A stretch of 64,000 nucleotides of DNA from Ohtaekwangia sp. Lineage in GTDB: Bacteria; Bacteroidota; Bacteroidia; Cytophagales; Cyclobacteriaceae. A program made the translations under genes and the position numbers. Position 1 is the first letter of the stretch, and each line of letters begins with the position of its first letter. The stretch lies in NCBI GenBank assembly GCA_021155195.1, contig JAJNPV010000042.1, positions 868,001 through 932,000 on the forward strand, given 5' to 3'. The notes under the pieces were generated by a model. That model saw only the letters and a program-made list of their open reading frames with translations. It ran no database searches and had not been told where the DNA came from. Positions 34,049-43,428 of the stretch are shown piece after piece.

Positions 34049-35230
34049 TTATTGGAAAGACTCTGTTACCTGATCCTTCGACAACTTGAAAATGCAAATA
34101 CGTGGAAAGCGACCCGCTACATACGTAGTTCCACAAATAACAAGACCACCATCCACAGTGGGAGCAAGAGCAGCTATTTCGAATGGATTTGAAAAACCCA
34201 GGTACTTACTTCCAATAAACTCCCCTGTACCTTCATCATACCCAAAAAGTGCAATTTGTTTGCTGCGGGTATCACTTCCGTAGATAGCGACTTTTTTGGT
34301 ACCAATGGTTGCTCTAAGAATTTTTACGGTTGCATTGGAAATGAGTTCGGGGAAAGGATTTCCACCCAAGTCGGTACTCGAACTAATACCCGAAGTGTTT
34401 AATGTGACATTTGGGATTAAATAATTATCTCCAAAGTTAAATCGTGTCAATGCAAACTTACCCCCATCTAAAGGCATGACCTGACTAACCCCGCCATCAT
34501 CCTGCTGCCCTTGAACAATTCCTTGTGGGTCATCGGCCACAAGATTTGTGAAGCACAATGAAAGAGTATAATTAAAGAATCCATTAAAATAATATTGTGT
34601 ACCTGCCTTGCCTACTAGAAACGGTATTTGTTTGCCTGTCCTTAAGAAATGGTTAATAATGGGTTCTTCTACAGCATCGCCTGCGCCAATGCTAAAGCTT
34701 TTAGACTGCGTTATTGAACCGGTAGGTGTAACCACCGAGACCACTGAAGCTTTGTTAAAGTTGTCATAGCTCAGCAATAAAAAGTTGTTGCCATCTATTG
34801 CCGCTGCAGCCGGGTAGGAGCCCCCTATGCTAACAGGGTTACTTAATGTTGCTTCAGCATCTACCTGAAACAGCTGAGTTTGCAATCCTACCGAACTCAT
34901 GCAAAAGAAAAAATAGTTACCACCGCTTTCTAATAACGGGCCAATTGGATTTACAAAGTTTTCGTCTACTTCCTGTTCGGAAATAAAACCCCCAAACTCA
35001 TCTACCTTCATCAGATAGATTCCACTGAAATTTGAATCTTCAATTCTTCTACCTCCCAGAATAAGATAGCCGCCATCAGGGGTTTGCTTTATATCGATTG
35101 GAAAGTAGGAGGCGTTGTACTTATTGTTGTCGTAAATGCGGGTGAAGTTCGCTTTATCGGCAGCCGGATCGGAATCATTGGCGCATCCAATAAAAATAAA
35201 AGTAAGGATAGCTATTAATAAAAGACGCAT
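34049..35230 (-). CDS. Hypothetical propeller-like lipoprotein
   Basis: The 393-residue lipoprotein (lipobox FIGC, C16) has repeated strands of the type TPDGGYLILGGRR, DGGKFALTRFNFG and TVDGGLVICGTTY, which suggest a beta-propeller resembling quinoprotein-like folds. No catalytic motif is seen. It lies 3 bases after the barrel gene and 43 before murB, within the run DUF1800, DUF1501, barrel, lipoprotein. It is probably a surface or periplasmic partner of the barrel protein. Confidence 0.7.
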   Translation of the reverse strand: MRLLLIAILTFIFIGCANDSDPAADKANFTRIYDNNKYNASYFPIDIKQTPDGGYLILGGRRIEDSNFSGIYLMKVDEFGGFISEQEVDENFVNPIGPLLESGGNYFFFCMSSVGLQTQLFQVDAEATLSNPVSIGGSYPAAAAIDGNNFLLLSYDNFNKASVVSVVTPTGSITQSKSFSIGAGDAVEEPIINHFLRTGKQIPFLVGKAGTQYYFNGFFNYTLSLCFTNLVADDPQGIVQGQQDDGGVSQVMPLDGGKFALTRFNFGDNYLIPNVTLNTSGISSSTDLGGNPFPELISNATVKILRATIGTKKVAIYGSDTRSKQIALFGYDEGTGEFIGSKYLGFSNPFEIAALAPTVDGGLVICGTTYVAGRFPRICIFKLSKDQVTESFQ

Positions 35231-35233
35231 AAG

Positions 35234-36106
35234 TTATCGATCTAAAGTTTTGAAACTGTTGCTTAAGAAACGCATAGGAAATAATACTCCTGCCGAAATA
35301 ACAATGTTATTCAAATCAAGATCATCTTGCGCGTCACCGATACCTGTTAGGCGGTCGTTACTGAATCGGTTGCTGGTATTTGAGATATTGCTCATGTTTT
35401 TCCAATAGGATGCATCGAGCACCACCCTTACATTCCCTAAATTGTAATCCAGGCCTACGCCACTCATTAAACCCCAATAATTATCAAACAAGTCTTTAGC
35501 ACCCACAATAATTTCTTGATTGCTAAATTGATTAGTCCCCCCTGAAGCATAGTCGGTACCAGATATTTTTATAGACTTGTTTGCATTAATCAGCATGGAA
35601 TAGAAAATACCCACCTGAACATAGGGACGTAATTTGTTTCGGAGGATATCATACTTAACGATTAATGGAAAGTCAGCATAATCAACTTTCTGTTCCTGAT
35701 CATATTTTAACACTAACCGCTCAGCACTGTTTTCCGGATTTGTCCATTGAAATTGATTAGAATATGAAAAGCGGATATGTCTATAGGTTGGTTGAGTACT
35801 AAAAGAGAATCCTTTATAGTAAAACGTAGCTTCTAATGTAGCCTGACTTCCTAATTCATTAAAAGAATCATATGATTTATCATTCAGTGCTTGTGCATAA
35901 TTAGTTGGCGTAGTTACAGTATAGCGCTTAATGGGAGTGGCTTGCGATAAGTTTGTTCCTGCCTTAAAACCCAACCACCATTGCTTTTCCAAAAATTTGC
36001 TTTGCTGACTTGGCTTTGAAGCAATGGCACCTTTCTTTTTTTTGAATTGGGCTTGCGTGGCCAAAGAAATAGAAAGGATAATCAGTAACGGTAAGAGTCG
36101 TTTCAT
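35234..36106 (-). CDS. PorT-like outer-membrane beta-barrel protein
   Basis: The 290-residue exported protein (signal ending ATQAQ) begins its mature part with a short Lys-rich region (KKKKGAIAS) and then shows alternating strands of an OMP_b-brl_2/PorT-type barrel. Examples are WWLGFKAGTNLSQ, FYYKGFSFSTQPTYR, DFPLIVKYDIL and RPYVQVGIFYSM. It is 8 bases from the DUF1501 gene and 3 from the lipoprotein gene, so co-transcription is almost certain. The role is unknown; barrel neighbours of T9SS cargo often aid surface display, which is only an inference here. Confidence 0.75.
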   Translation of the reverse strand: MKRLLPLLIILSISLATQAQFKKKKGAIASKPSQQSKFLEKQWWLGFKAGTNLSQATPIKRYTVTTPTNYAQALNDKSYDSFNELGSQATLEATFYYKGFSFSTQPTYRHIRFSYSNQFQWTNPENSAERLVLKYDQEQKVDYADFPLIVKYDILRNKLRPYVQVGIFYSMLINANKSIKISGTDYASGGTNQFSNQEIIVGAKDLFDNYWGLMSGVGLDYNLGNVRVVLDASYWKNMSNISNTSNRFSNDRLTGIGDAQDDLDLNNIVISAGVLFPMRFLSNSFKTLDR

Positions 36107-36114
36107 AGAAGGTA

Positions 36115-37833
36115 TTAACGGGTAACAATAAGTTTTTTAGTGTCCTGAAAGAATCCGGTTTTTAAACTATAAAAATAAATACCGGTTGGCAAGTCTGTAA
36201 CATCCACACGCACCGAATGCGATCCCTCAGCCCGTTCTTCGTGTAAAATACTTTTGAGTGTTCGTCCTTGATTATCTTTTAAAATAAGATCAACCAGGTT
36301 TGTACTATTGATTTTAAAATTGATAATGGTAAACTCGTTGGCCGGATTTGGGTGGCAGTTCTCTAAGCTAAAGCGATTATTAATAAAGCCCTCTGAAACG
36401 CCAGAGATAACCTGTGTTGCTAGTGGAAGCGGTTCATAGTTCCCGGTTCCATCTTCTTTAGGGCCGTTTAAGAAGTCCTTAAAGAAGATGTCGTTGTTTA
36501 TTTTATTCTCGTCCACCAACATCCAATCTCGAAGCAGGTTTGCATACACTTGCCGGTAGTCATATTGCATTTCAACGTTCTGCTTGTTAAGGTCGGGAAC
36601 AACCCCAACCACTCCGGGTTGAACTCCTTTTCCAAAAATCATGACGGGTGCACCCGTACCATGATCGGTTCCATAACTTCCATTGGCACGCACGCGTCTT
36701 CCAAATTCAGATGTAGTTACCGTTAACACCCGATCTTCCAACCCACGGGCTTTCAAATCTTCCTGAAACGCTTTCATGGCGGATGCGATGTGATACATCA
36801 AGGCGGCATGTTGCCCCATGGTAGGATCATAACTTTCCACTTGCTCGGCATGCGTATCAAAGCCACCCATCTTTACCAGAAATACTTTTGTTTTTACTCC
36901 AAGTCCTGGTCCACCACCATCCAGCAAGCGTGCGATTAGTTGCAGCTGGGGAGTTAATCCATTTCTCATGCTGCCTTTCGGTGCATTGAAAGGATAACGC
37001 TCGGGATATGTTACTGAAGAAGCAGAAGCAGCTTTGTAAACATCATAAAGTCTTTCCGCATAGTCTTCCGATTTATCTTCAAGACCTAAAATCCAATTAA
37101 GCTCTTTTCCGTAAGGAGAATTTTCAAGTGCAGTGGGAGGTTTGCCACGAGGATCAATTCCCTGATCAGTAAATCCTTCAAGTTCTTCCACCAGTTTGGC
37201 AAAACTTTGTGGATCATTTAATGAAATAGAGGTAGGAATATTTCCATCCTGGTGAAAAATCAAAGACACATCGCTTCCCATTTCAATGGCGAGTGGATCT
37301 TTCATTTCAGGATTTGGGAAATCATTAGGATAGGTTTTAGGTGCAAACTCTTGTTGCAGGTAGCGACCTACCCAACCCGAAGAAAAATAATCATCGAAGC
37401 CACCACCCATAAAGGAGATATCACGACCTCTGAAATGTGAGCCATTGTTATTCTTATACGATACACCTTGAACAACTGTCATCCGACCCCGATCGTACAA
37501 ATCCTTCATAGCAATCATATCCGGGTGTAGACCTACCTGTGCTTCTTTAGGTAACGTGCTATCCAATGGAATCATTTTACGAACACTGTTCTTTGCAGGA
37601 ATGGCAATGTTTGCCCGCCATCTGTAATATAAGTCATAGGCGTCCACAGGAATGATACTATTCAATCCATCATTACCACCATGCAGTTGAAGAATAACAA
37701 TCACCCTGTCGTTGGTGCTTTGCTCCGCCATCCGCGTAAGCGAATTTTCGGCCATCAACTTAATCGGAATCCCGCCAAGGGTAATAGGAACGGCTGCGAG
37801 GGAAAGTTGCTTTATGAATTTTCTGCGTTTCAT
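36115..37833 (-). CDS. DUF1501 protein with Tat signal and T9SS sorting domain
   Basis: The 572-residue protein has a twin-arginine start (KRRKFIKQLSLAAVP), then a DUF1501 sulfatase/phosphatase-like domain (about 40-480) with ILQLHGGNDGLNSIIP, GVSYKNNNGSHFRGRD, MGGFDTHAEQ and TSEFGRRVRANGSYGTDHG. A C-terminal type A T9SS sorting domain (about 495-572: PNPANEFTIINF ... GIYFYSLKTG) follows. It is therefore exported folded across the inner membrane and then to the surface. The reaction is unknown. It is 6 bases after the DUF1800 gene, the usual partner of this family in many phyla. Confidence 0.88.
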   Translation of the reverse strand: MKRRKFIKQLSLAAVPITLGGIPIKLMAENSLTRMAEQSTNDRVIVILQLHGGNDGLNSIIPVDAYDLYYRWRANIAIPAKNSVRKMIPLDSTLPKEAQVGLHPDMIAMKDLYDRGRMTVVQGVSYKNNNGSHFRGRDISFMGGGFDDYFSSGWVGRYLQQEFAPKTYPNDFPNPEMKDPLAIEMGSDVSLIFHQDGNIPTSISLNDPQSFAKLVEELEGFTDQGIDPRGKPPTALENSPYGKELNWILGLEDKSEDYAERLYDVYKAASASSVTYPERYPFNAPKGSMRNGLTPQLQLIARLLDGGGPGLGVKTKVFLVKMGGFDTHAEQVESYDPTMGQHAALMYHIASAMKAFQEDLKARGLEDRVLTVTTSEFGRRVRANGSYGTDHGTGAPVMIFGKGVQPGVVGVVPDLNKQNVEMQYDYRQVYANLLRDWMLVDENKINNDIFFKDFLNGPKEDGTGNYEPLPLATQVISGVSEGFINNRFSLENCHPNPANEFTIINFKINSTNLVDLILKDNQGRTLKSILHEERAEGSHSVRVDVTDLPTGIYFYSLKTGFFQDTKKLIVTR

Positions 37834-37839
37834 TTCTGC

Positions 37840-39618
37840 TTAGTAAAGTTGATACTCGGGTGATTGAAGCATAGCGTTGAAAAGACTTTCCAACTGCTTG
37901 CGCACTACTTCCATGTCTACCGGATTGTTCCAACGGAAAGTCCAGGAACCTTCGGGGTCGGCATCAATTTGTGGCGATTTTAAAAAAGCAGTCAGGAAAT
38001 AATTCATTCGCTCGGCAGTTAATCCTGATGGGTCATCTAAAGCCGGATCAAACGTGAGGTTATCTGATAACGGAAGAAAATATTTAGCCAGTTCAATGAT
38101 CAATGCTTTTGCATCGGAAGCAATCGCATTACTGATATTGGTTTGTACAAAAGCAACAACATCCACCTTTAATGCCCCGGGCATTGATTGATTGTCGGAT
38201 ATAAGCTGGCGTATAAAATCGTACCTGCGAGTCAGATAATTAGTCGAAATCCAACTGCGATGGTAAATAGGATATTGATGATAGGCATCATAGCCTGCAA
38301 CATCGAAGGGTTCATAAAAATGCATTCCCATGCTTTCCAGGGTGCGAATGAGGTCACCAGTCTTTTCATAGAATGATTCAGAACTGGAAACAGGATCGGG
38401 GAGTTGAATTCCAAAGATTCGGAACGTGCCAACCATTAGATCAAGCGGTGATTTTATTATGCCGCCAAAGTTATTGTCATCATTACCGGCAGCCGCATCA
38501 TAGAAATGCTGGCTCTGGAATAAATCTTCTAATACTGGTTGAAGTTTATAATTATTTGCCGCCAGCGTATTCGCCATTTCGGCAATGATGGTATCGTCAA
38601 TAGCTTGTGTAATTTCGTGATAGACAAAGAATCTGTAAATTCTTCGGCAGAAGTTGCGTGCCGTTTCGGGTTTAGAATAGATTAATTCAATCAACTGACT
38701 GATCTCGTCCAGCGCACTGGCTTCCGTAGCATTGGTGCCTGATAAAAGAGTAGGGTCAGGTTGGATGGTAGCATTGCTAAACCGATCACTGAATTGCTTC
38801 ACGGTATTATCATGACCATTAGCATTGGTAGCCGAGCCTCTTACTTTTCCACGTGGCAACTTGATAGTACCGGCCAGATCAAGATCAATTGTTATATCAG
38901 GATTTGAGAATGTGGTGTCCAACGTCCAGCCCGATAAAACCTGAGCTGCTGCGCGCACATCTTGTTCTGTGTAATTAAAATAATCACCAGGAATAGTTGC
39001 GGGCGGCAGTGTGCCTTCCAAGCCTCTCCCTATGGTGTAAAGTTCTAGTAACTCGCGACCATAATTTTCATTCACACTGCCATTCACATTCAAATTGCCA
39101 TCCAGCAATCGCAACATAGCATTATCAACACTTATTTTTTTTATAAGAGTCTTAATGTTATATTCAACAGGTAACAATTTATCGAATGCAAATTTTCGAT
39201 AGAGTTGATTCTGAAAATATAACGACCTGCTGTTATCTACTTTAGATTGGATGGTAGTAAATACCGAATGAAGAAAGAACACAACTTTTTCGCGTGTAGC
39301 ATAGGCAAGTGAATTTGAAGAAGGCACTCCAAGCCCTAACATTTGCCCAATAAACCAGCCTTTAAAAAATTCCTGCAGGTCGCTATCGCCACTATTTGCA
39401 TCTGTAGTTCCGGTTAGCACCCATTCTGTTCCCGTTTCCGGATCAATGGGTAGGGCAGGTTCGGGTAATGGTTGTTGAAAGAGCAATGCAACAGCTTGTG
39501 TAGCATTAAGGGTAGCAAAGGAATCTATCTGCAGTTTGGTTGGGCCGAACGAGGCGCGATGTAATAAATGAGCAGCTCGTTTGTAACCTAATGGACCGCC
39601 AAATGAAGGTAAAGGCAT
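37840..39618 (-). CDS. DUF1800-family protein
   Basis: The 592-residue protein matches DUF1800, opening with GYKRAAHLLHRASFGPT and containing NENYGRELLELYTIG, YTEQDVRAAAQVLSGWT and FCRRIYRFFVYHE. Its function is unknown; it is nearly always adjacent to DUF1501. No signal peptide is visible at ATG 39618, so it may be cytosolic or ride out with the Tat-exported partner. It is the first gene of the minus-strand cluster leading to murB. Confidence 0.88.
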   Translation of the reverse strand: MPLPSFGGPLGYKRAAHLLHRASFGPTKLQIDSFATLNATQAVALLFQQPLPEPALPIDPETGTEWVLTGTTDANSGDSDLQEFFKGWFIGQMLGLGVPSSNSLAYATREKVVFFLHSVFTTIQSKVDNSRSLYFQNQLYRKFAFDKLLPVEYNIKTLIKKISVDNAMLRLLDGNLNVNGSVNENYGRELLELYTIGRGLEGTLPPATIPGDYFNYTEQDVRAAAQVLSGWTLDTTFSNPDITIDLDLAGTIKLPRGKVRGSATNANGHDNTVKQFSDRFSNATIQPDPTLLSGTNATEASALDEISQLIELIYSKPETARNFCRRIYRFFVYHEITQAIDDTIIAEMANTLAANNYKLQPVLEDLFQSQHFYDAAAGNDDNNFGGIIKSPLDLMVGTFRIFGIQLPDPVSSSESFYEKTGDLIRTLESMGMHFYEPFDVAGYDAYHQYPIYHRSWISTNYLTRRYDFIRQLISDNQSMPGALKVDVVAFVQTNISNAIASDAKALIIELAKYFLPLSDNLTFDPALDDPSGLTAERMNYFLTAFLKSPQIDADPEGSWTFRWNNPVDMEVVRKQLESLFNAMLQSPEYQLY

Positions 39619-39713
39619 GGTAAAAAATTATATCTCGACAAGTTAATTCTTATCACTTGAAGATTAATGTTATTTTTCAGTTAAATGGCACATATAAGCG
39701 ATTATCGTCTGTA

Positions 39714-39744
39714 TTTTTCCATCACCTTGAGTTACCTACTTTTG
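39714..39744 (+). promoter_or_regulatory. Promoter of the HMG-CoA lyase-like gene
   Basis: TACTTTTG (39737-39744) is a perfect TAnnTTTG -7 box; a T-rich -33 candidate (39714-39717) lies 19 bases upstream. Four bases separate the box from ATG 39749, predicting a start at about 39748 and a leaderless mRNA. Confidence 0.6.
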
Positions 39745-39748
39745 CTTT

Positions 39749-40597
39749 ATGAAAATTATTGAGTGCACGCGCGATGCGATGCAGGGGCTAGAGGAATTTA
39801 TTCCAACCCAAAAGAAAGTCTCCTACATCAATCAACTTTTAAAAGTAGGATTTGATACAATCGATTTCGGCAGCTTTGTTTCGCCCAAAGCGATTCCGCA
39901 AATGCGTGATACAACTGAGGTAATCAGGCAGTTAGATTTATCAAGCACTAAAACCAAACTACTTGCTATTGTGGCAAATACACGAGGAGCAGTGGAAGCC
40001 TGTGCGTTTGATCAAATTCAATATTTGGGATTTCCACTTTCCATTTCAGAAACCTTTCAGCAACGAAATACTAATAAGTCGATTGTGGAGGCGCTCAACA
40101 CGGTGAATGAAATTCAGGAACTGTGTAAAAAGCATGGCAAGCAACAAGTTGTTTATATCAGCATGGGTTTTGGCAATCCTTACGGTGATCCTTATGATGT
40201 AGAGATTGTAAGTAAATTTGCCGACATCCTTGCCACCCTTGAAATTGAAATCATTTCATTGTCCGATACTATTGGAGTTTCGGAACCAGAACAGATTCTG
40301 TATTTATTTAAGTCTTTGACGAAGAGTTTTCCTAAGATTGAGTTTGGAGCGCATCTTCATTCCAATCCATTAACCCGGCTCGAGAAAATTGAGGCTGCAT
40401 ACAATGCGGGTTGTCAACGTTTCGATGGTGCTATAAAAGGTTTTGGTGGTTGCCCCATGGCAAAAGATGAGTTGGTAGGTAATATGGCAACAGAAACTAT
40501 TCTTGATTTTCTGAAATCAAAAAACAAATCTCCTGAACTTAATTATGAAGAGTTTGAAAAGGCGGTTCAATTAGCTAGTCAGGTTTTTCTGCATTAG
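39749..40597 (+). CDS. Hydroxymethylglutaryl-CoA lyase-like enzyme
   Basis: The 282-residue protein has the HMGL/DRE-TIM fold. Features are the opening ECTRDAMQG with the conserved Arg-Asp pair, the metal-binding HLHSN near residue 205, and the catalytic-loop GFGGCPMAKDELVGN near 230 with its cysteine. HMG-CoA lyase cleaves 3-hydroxy-3-methylglutaryl-CoA to acetoacetate and acetyl-CoA in leucine degradation. Length fits, although a related lyase of the DRE-TIM family cannot be excluded. It has its own promoter and no operon partner. Confidence 0.88.
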   Translation: MKIIECTRDAMQGLEEFIPTQKKVSYINQLLKVGFDTIDFGSFVSPKAIPQMRDTTEVIRQLDLSSTKTKLLAIVANTRGAVEACAFDQIQYLGFPLSISETFQQRNTNKSIVEALNTVNEIQELCKKHGKQQVVYISMGFGNPYGDPYDVEIVSKFADILATLEIEIISLSDTIGVSEPEQILYLFKSLTKSFPKIEFGAHLHSNPLTRLEKIEAAYNAGCQRFDGAIKGFGGCPMAKDELVGNMATETILDFLKSKNKSPELNYEEFEKAVQLASQVFLH

Positions 40598-40609
40598 TCC
40601 AAATATGTT

Positions 40610-40717
40610 AACACAAAAGACGCGAAGCACGCAAAAGATTTAGCATAGAACCTGAACGATAATTGTACTATTAAAATAATTGTCAAATACTTGGCGAACT
40701 CTTCGCCTCTGCGTGAA
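40610..40717. repeat. Inverted pair of a dispersed repeat
   Basis: AACACAAAAGACGCGAAGCA (from 40610) and the reverse-oriented TTGGCGAACTCTTCGCCTCT (from 40691, followed by GCGTGAA) are degenerate inverted relatives of the GCAGAGGCGAAGAGT-type repeat. They fill the space between convergent HMGL-like and dprA genes and may act as a hairpin. Confidence 0.5.
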
Positions 40718-40723
40718 TTGTTT

Positions 40724-41821
40724 CTACCGAAGCGCAAACATTTTTCCGGGCAAGGACTTTACTGCGTTTTTAAATTCTAATGTAAGCAGGAGTGAGGCTA
40801 ATAGGCTGGGCGGTATATTAGATTTAAAACTCAACTCATCAATCATTACCGGTGCATTGCGCTCTTTTAGGATAGACAATACTTTTTGTTCATCAGGCTC
40901 AAATTGTGTCAGTTCAAGTGTAGTTTGAGTGGCACCGATCTGAGCCGACCAACTCATAATGTATTCAAGGTCTTTGATGGAAGTATATAAATTAGCTTTG
41001 TTAATCTTAATCAACTTATTGCATCCTTCAGAATAGGTTTGACCTAAATTCCCGGGCACGGCAAATACATCTTTGTTATAGCTGTTTGCTATTTCTGCGG
41101 TGATTAAGGCTCCTCCTTTTTCAGCAGCTTCAACCACGATAAGTGCATCACAAAGGCCAGCAATAATTCGGTTGCGAGCCGGAAAATTATGGGCATCGGG
41201 TTTAGTTCCAAATTTGTTTTCGGTAATCAACGCACCATGATTAATCATTTTTGTTGTGGTGTCTTTGTGCACGGCCGGATAAATAATATCCATACCACTG
41301 CCCATCACACCCACAGTGGCAAGCCCATGTTTTAAAGCAAACTTATGGGCATGAATATCGATTCCATAAGCAAGGCCGCTTACAATTAATGCCTGGTGTG
41401 GAACCAACTCTTCACAAATCTTTTCTACCATATGCTTACCATACTCTGTGGCTTGCCTGGTTCCTACAATGGCAACTGATTTGGCAACATTTAAATTTTG
41501 GTTGCCTTTGTAGTAGATGAGTGCAGGGGCATCATCAATCGATTTTAAGCGATGTGGATATTTCTTATCGGTGAAGAAGAGTATTTCGGTGTCTGATTTT
41601 TCTGCTTTGAGTAATTCTTTCTCCGCCTCATGAAACGTTTTGCCATTCATAATCGCTTCAGCCGAAAATTCGCCAACCCCAGGAATTTTAAGAAGTTTAC
41701 CTTTGGAGGTTTTAAAAACGTCTTCTGCAGAGCCGCAATAACTTACAACCTGTTTCAGCAAAAAATCACCTACGCCCGGTGTAAAATGTAGTGCTAATAG
41801 TGAAAGGCGTTCCTGATCCAT
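40724..41821 (-). CDS. dprA: DNA processing protein DprA
   Basis: ATG 41821 gives 365 residues; TTG 41824 is rejected. DprA loads RecA on incoming single-stranded DNA during natural transformation. Visible parts: an N-terminal helix-hairpin-helix (KIPGVGEFSAEAI), the Rossmann-like DNA-binding fold (about 90-290) with VAIVGTRQATEYGK, VSGLAYGIDIHAHKFAL and FPARNRIIAGL, and a C-terminal winged helix (about 305-365). The gene converges with the HMGL-like gene and may be co-transcribed with the MerR-type gene upstream, 54 bases away. Its presence is not proof of competence. Confidence 0.95.
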   Translation of the reverse strand: MDQERLSLLALHFTPGVGDFLLKQVVSYCGSAEDVFKTSKGKLLKIPGVGEFSAEAIMNGKTFHEAEKELLKAEKSDTEILFFTDKKYPHRLKSIDDAPALIYYKGNQNLNVAKSVAIVGTRQATEYGKHMVEKICEELVPHQALIVSGLAYGIDIHAHKFALKHGLATVGVMGSGMDIIYPAVHKDTTTKMINHGALITENKFGTKPDAHNFPARNRIIAGLCDALIVVEAAEKGGALITAEIANSYNKDVFAVPGNLGQTYSEGCNKLIKINKANLYTSIKDLEYIMSWSAQIGATQTTLELTQFEPDEQKVLSILKERNAPVMIDELSFKSNIPPSLLASLLLTLEFKNAVKSLPGKMFALR

Positions 41822-41875
41822 CAATTCGATATGAATTCGGAAATTAAATAATCTAACTAAGAGTTGGGAGTTTAC

Positions 41876-42211
41876 TTACAGCTTTTCGTGAATCTGTACC
41901 AAAAATTGGCGCACTTTCTTTAGCGACTCAAGAAGTTCCATTTTATCGCGTACGGACTGACTATCATTACGCAGCATTTCCTTAGCACCTTGTAGTGTAA
42001 ATCCTTTTTCTTTTACAAGATGATAAATGGTACGAACATGGTCAATGTCTTCTTTGGTAAACTGACGGTTGCCCTTGCGATTTTTCTTTGGTTGGATGAG
42101 GTCAAACTCGGACTCCCAAAAACGGATGAGGGAGGGGGCTACATTAAACAATTCGGCTACTTCACCGATTGAGTAATAAATCTTCTCAATTTCTTTTTCT
42201 TTATACGCCAT
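41876..42211 (-). CDS. MerR-family transcriptional regulator
   Basis: The 111-residue protein has a full MerR winged-helix domain (IYYSIGEVAELFNVAPSLIRFWESEFDLIQPKKNRKGNRQF) followed by a coiled coil (about 75-111). It lacks the cysteine metal-binding tail of MerR/CueR, so its ligand is not a metal through that site. It is a standard Bacteroidota housekeeping MerR gene, often near dprA and the M23/alaS region. Target genes are unknown. Confidence 0.9.
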   Translation of the reverse strand: MAYKEKEIEKIYYSIGEVAELFNVAPSLIRFWESEFDLIQPKKNRKGNRQFTKEDIDHVRTIYHLVKEKGFTLQGAKEMLRNDSQSVRDKMELLESLKKVRQFLVQIHEKL

Positions 42212-42326
42212 GAGAGACTATAGAGCCAGGATGCAATCGGTTTGTTGTAGTGAACTTCATGCAAAGTAACAATTCTTTAAACTTGAAACAACGTTGAGAT
42301 TTTTTTTTATCGACAACCTATTCACA

Positions 42327-43367
42327 TCACTTTGTGGATTTCAATACCCACCCTGATTCATCAATTTCGATCTTACTTTCGGGGAAATCTTCTTGTGTTA
42401 GCTGCCTTATCCGTTTCAAAACTTGATTTTCAGGATCAAGCATAACGCCCGACCTAAAGGACTGATAAGTAGAGGTTATATGCGCCTTCAAAAAGTTGCC
42501 TTCAGAATTTGTATATACCTTTACAATTGGCGACCAGCCGTTGATGCCCGCTACATTTATACCCGCATAGGTGCAAAAATTCCCCAAACTGTATGCAATA
42601 AACCGATCTTTATAAACCTCTATGGCTCGCGTCACATGCGGGCCATGTCCGAAGATGATGTCAGCACCCGAGTCGATCAACGCATGTGAAAATGCGTATA
42701 CGTTACCCCGATTCTCACCGTAGAAGATTTCATTTTTGCGAGGAACATGTTGATGCTGCGGACCCTCAGCTCCCCCATGGAAGGAGACAATCACAATATC
42801 CACGAGTGAATCCAAATGGGCCACAATTTTTTTGGCTTCACCCACCTCATTAAGACTTAAACAGCCACTGTTAGGGGCAAAAGCAGTGAAGCCATATTTA
42901 ACTCCATTTTTTTCAAAAATCGTGTATGGATTTGTAGTTTGGCCTGCATGAAAAAGACCTGCATCCTCCAGCGTTTTCATTGAACTCTTTCTTCCCAACT
43001 CCCCAAAATCACCAGCATGGTTGTTGGCAAGGCTCATGATATCAAACCCGGCATTAGTTAGATTCCTTACATAATTAACCGGGCTACGAAACACATAACA
43101 CACTTTAGGGTCGCGGCAGGTTTTTGCAGTTCCGCCTTCATCCAGCAGCACACCTTCTAGATTTCCCATGGTAACGTCTGCGCTGGAAAGAATCGAACTG
43201 ACTCCACTCATCAAATCAAGACCATCATTTGGAGGCAACACACCACCATTGGGGTAATTACTTCCCATCATAATATCACCTACACCAATTACGGTTACTG
43301 TATCCCGCTTTTGTGCAAATACATTTAAAGAAAGAGAAAATAGAATGAATAGAATATAAGATCGCAT
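42327..43367 (-). CDS. CapA-family (PGA_cap) metallophosphatase-like protein
   Basis: ATG 43367 gives 346 residues with a signal peptide (MRSYILFILFSLSLNVFAQ); the upstream in-frame TTG lacks a signal. The PGA_cap fold is marked by VIGVGDIMMGS, MGNLEGVL, SLANNHAGDFG, SFHGGAEG and FGHGPHVTR. Family members include CapA of poly-gamma-glutamate capsules and many uncharacterised exported hydrolases. No other capsule genes are nearby, so a cell-wall or envelope hydrolase role is as likely. It follows two M23 peptidase genes. Confidence 0.85.
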   Translation of the reverse strand: MRSYILFILFSLSLNVFAQKRDTVTVIGVGDIMMGSNYPNGGVLPPNDGLDLMSGVSSILSSADVTMGNLEGVLLDEGGTAKTCRDPKVCYVFRSPVNYVRNLTNAGFDIMSLANNHAGDFGELGRKSSMKTLEDAGLFHAGQTTNPYTIFEKNGVKYGFTAFAPNSGCLSLNEVGEAKKIVAHLDSLVDIVIVSFHGGAEGPQHQHVPRKNEIFYGENRGNVYAFSHALIDSGADIIFGHGPHVTRAIEVYKDRFIAYSLGNFCTYAGINVAGINGWSPIVKVYTNSEGNFLKAHITSTYQSFRSGVMLDPENQVLKRIRQLTQEDFPESKIEIDESGWVLKSTK

Positions 43368-43428
43368 AGGAACCACTTGAAGGTGCAAATAAAAGGAGAA
43401 GTCTTTGACTGGAGAAGGATTAAAGGAA

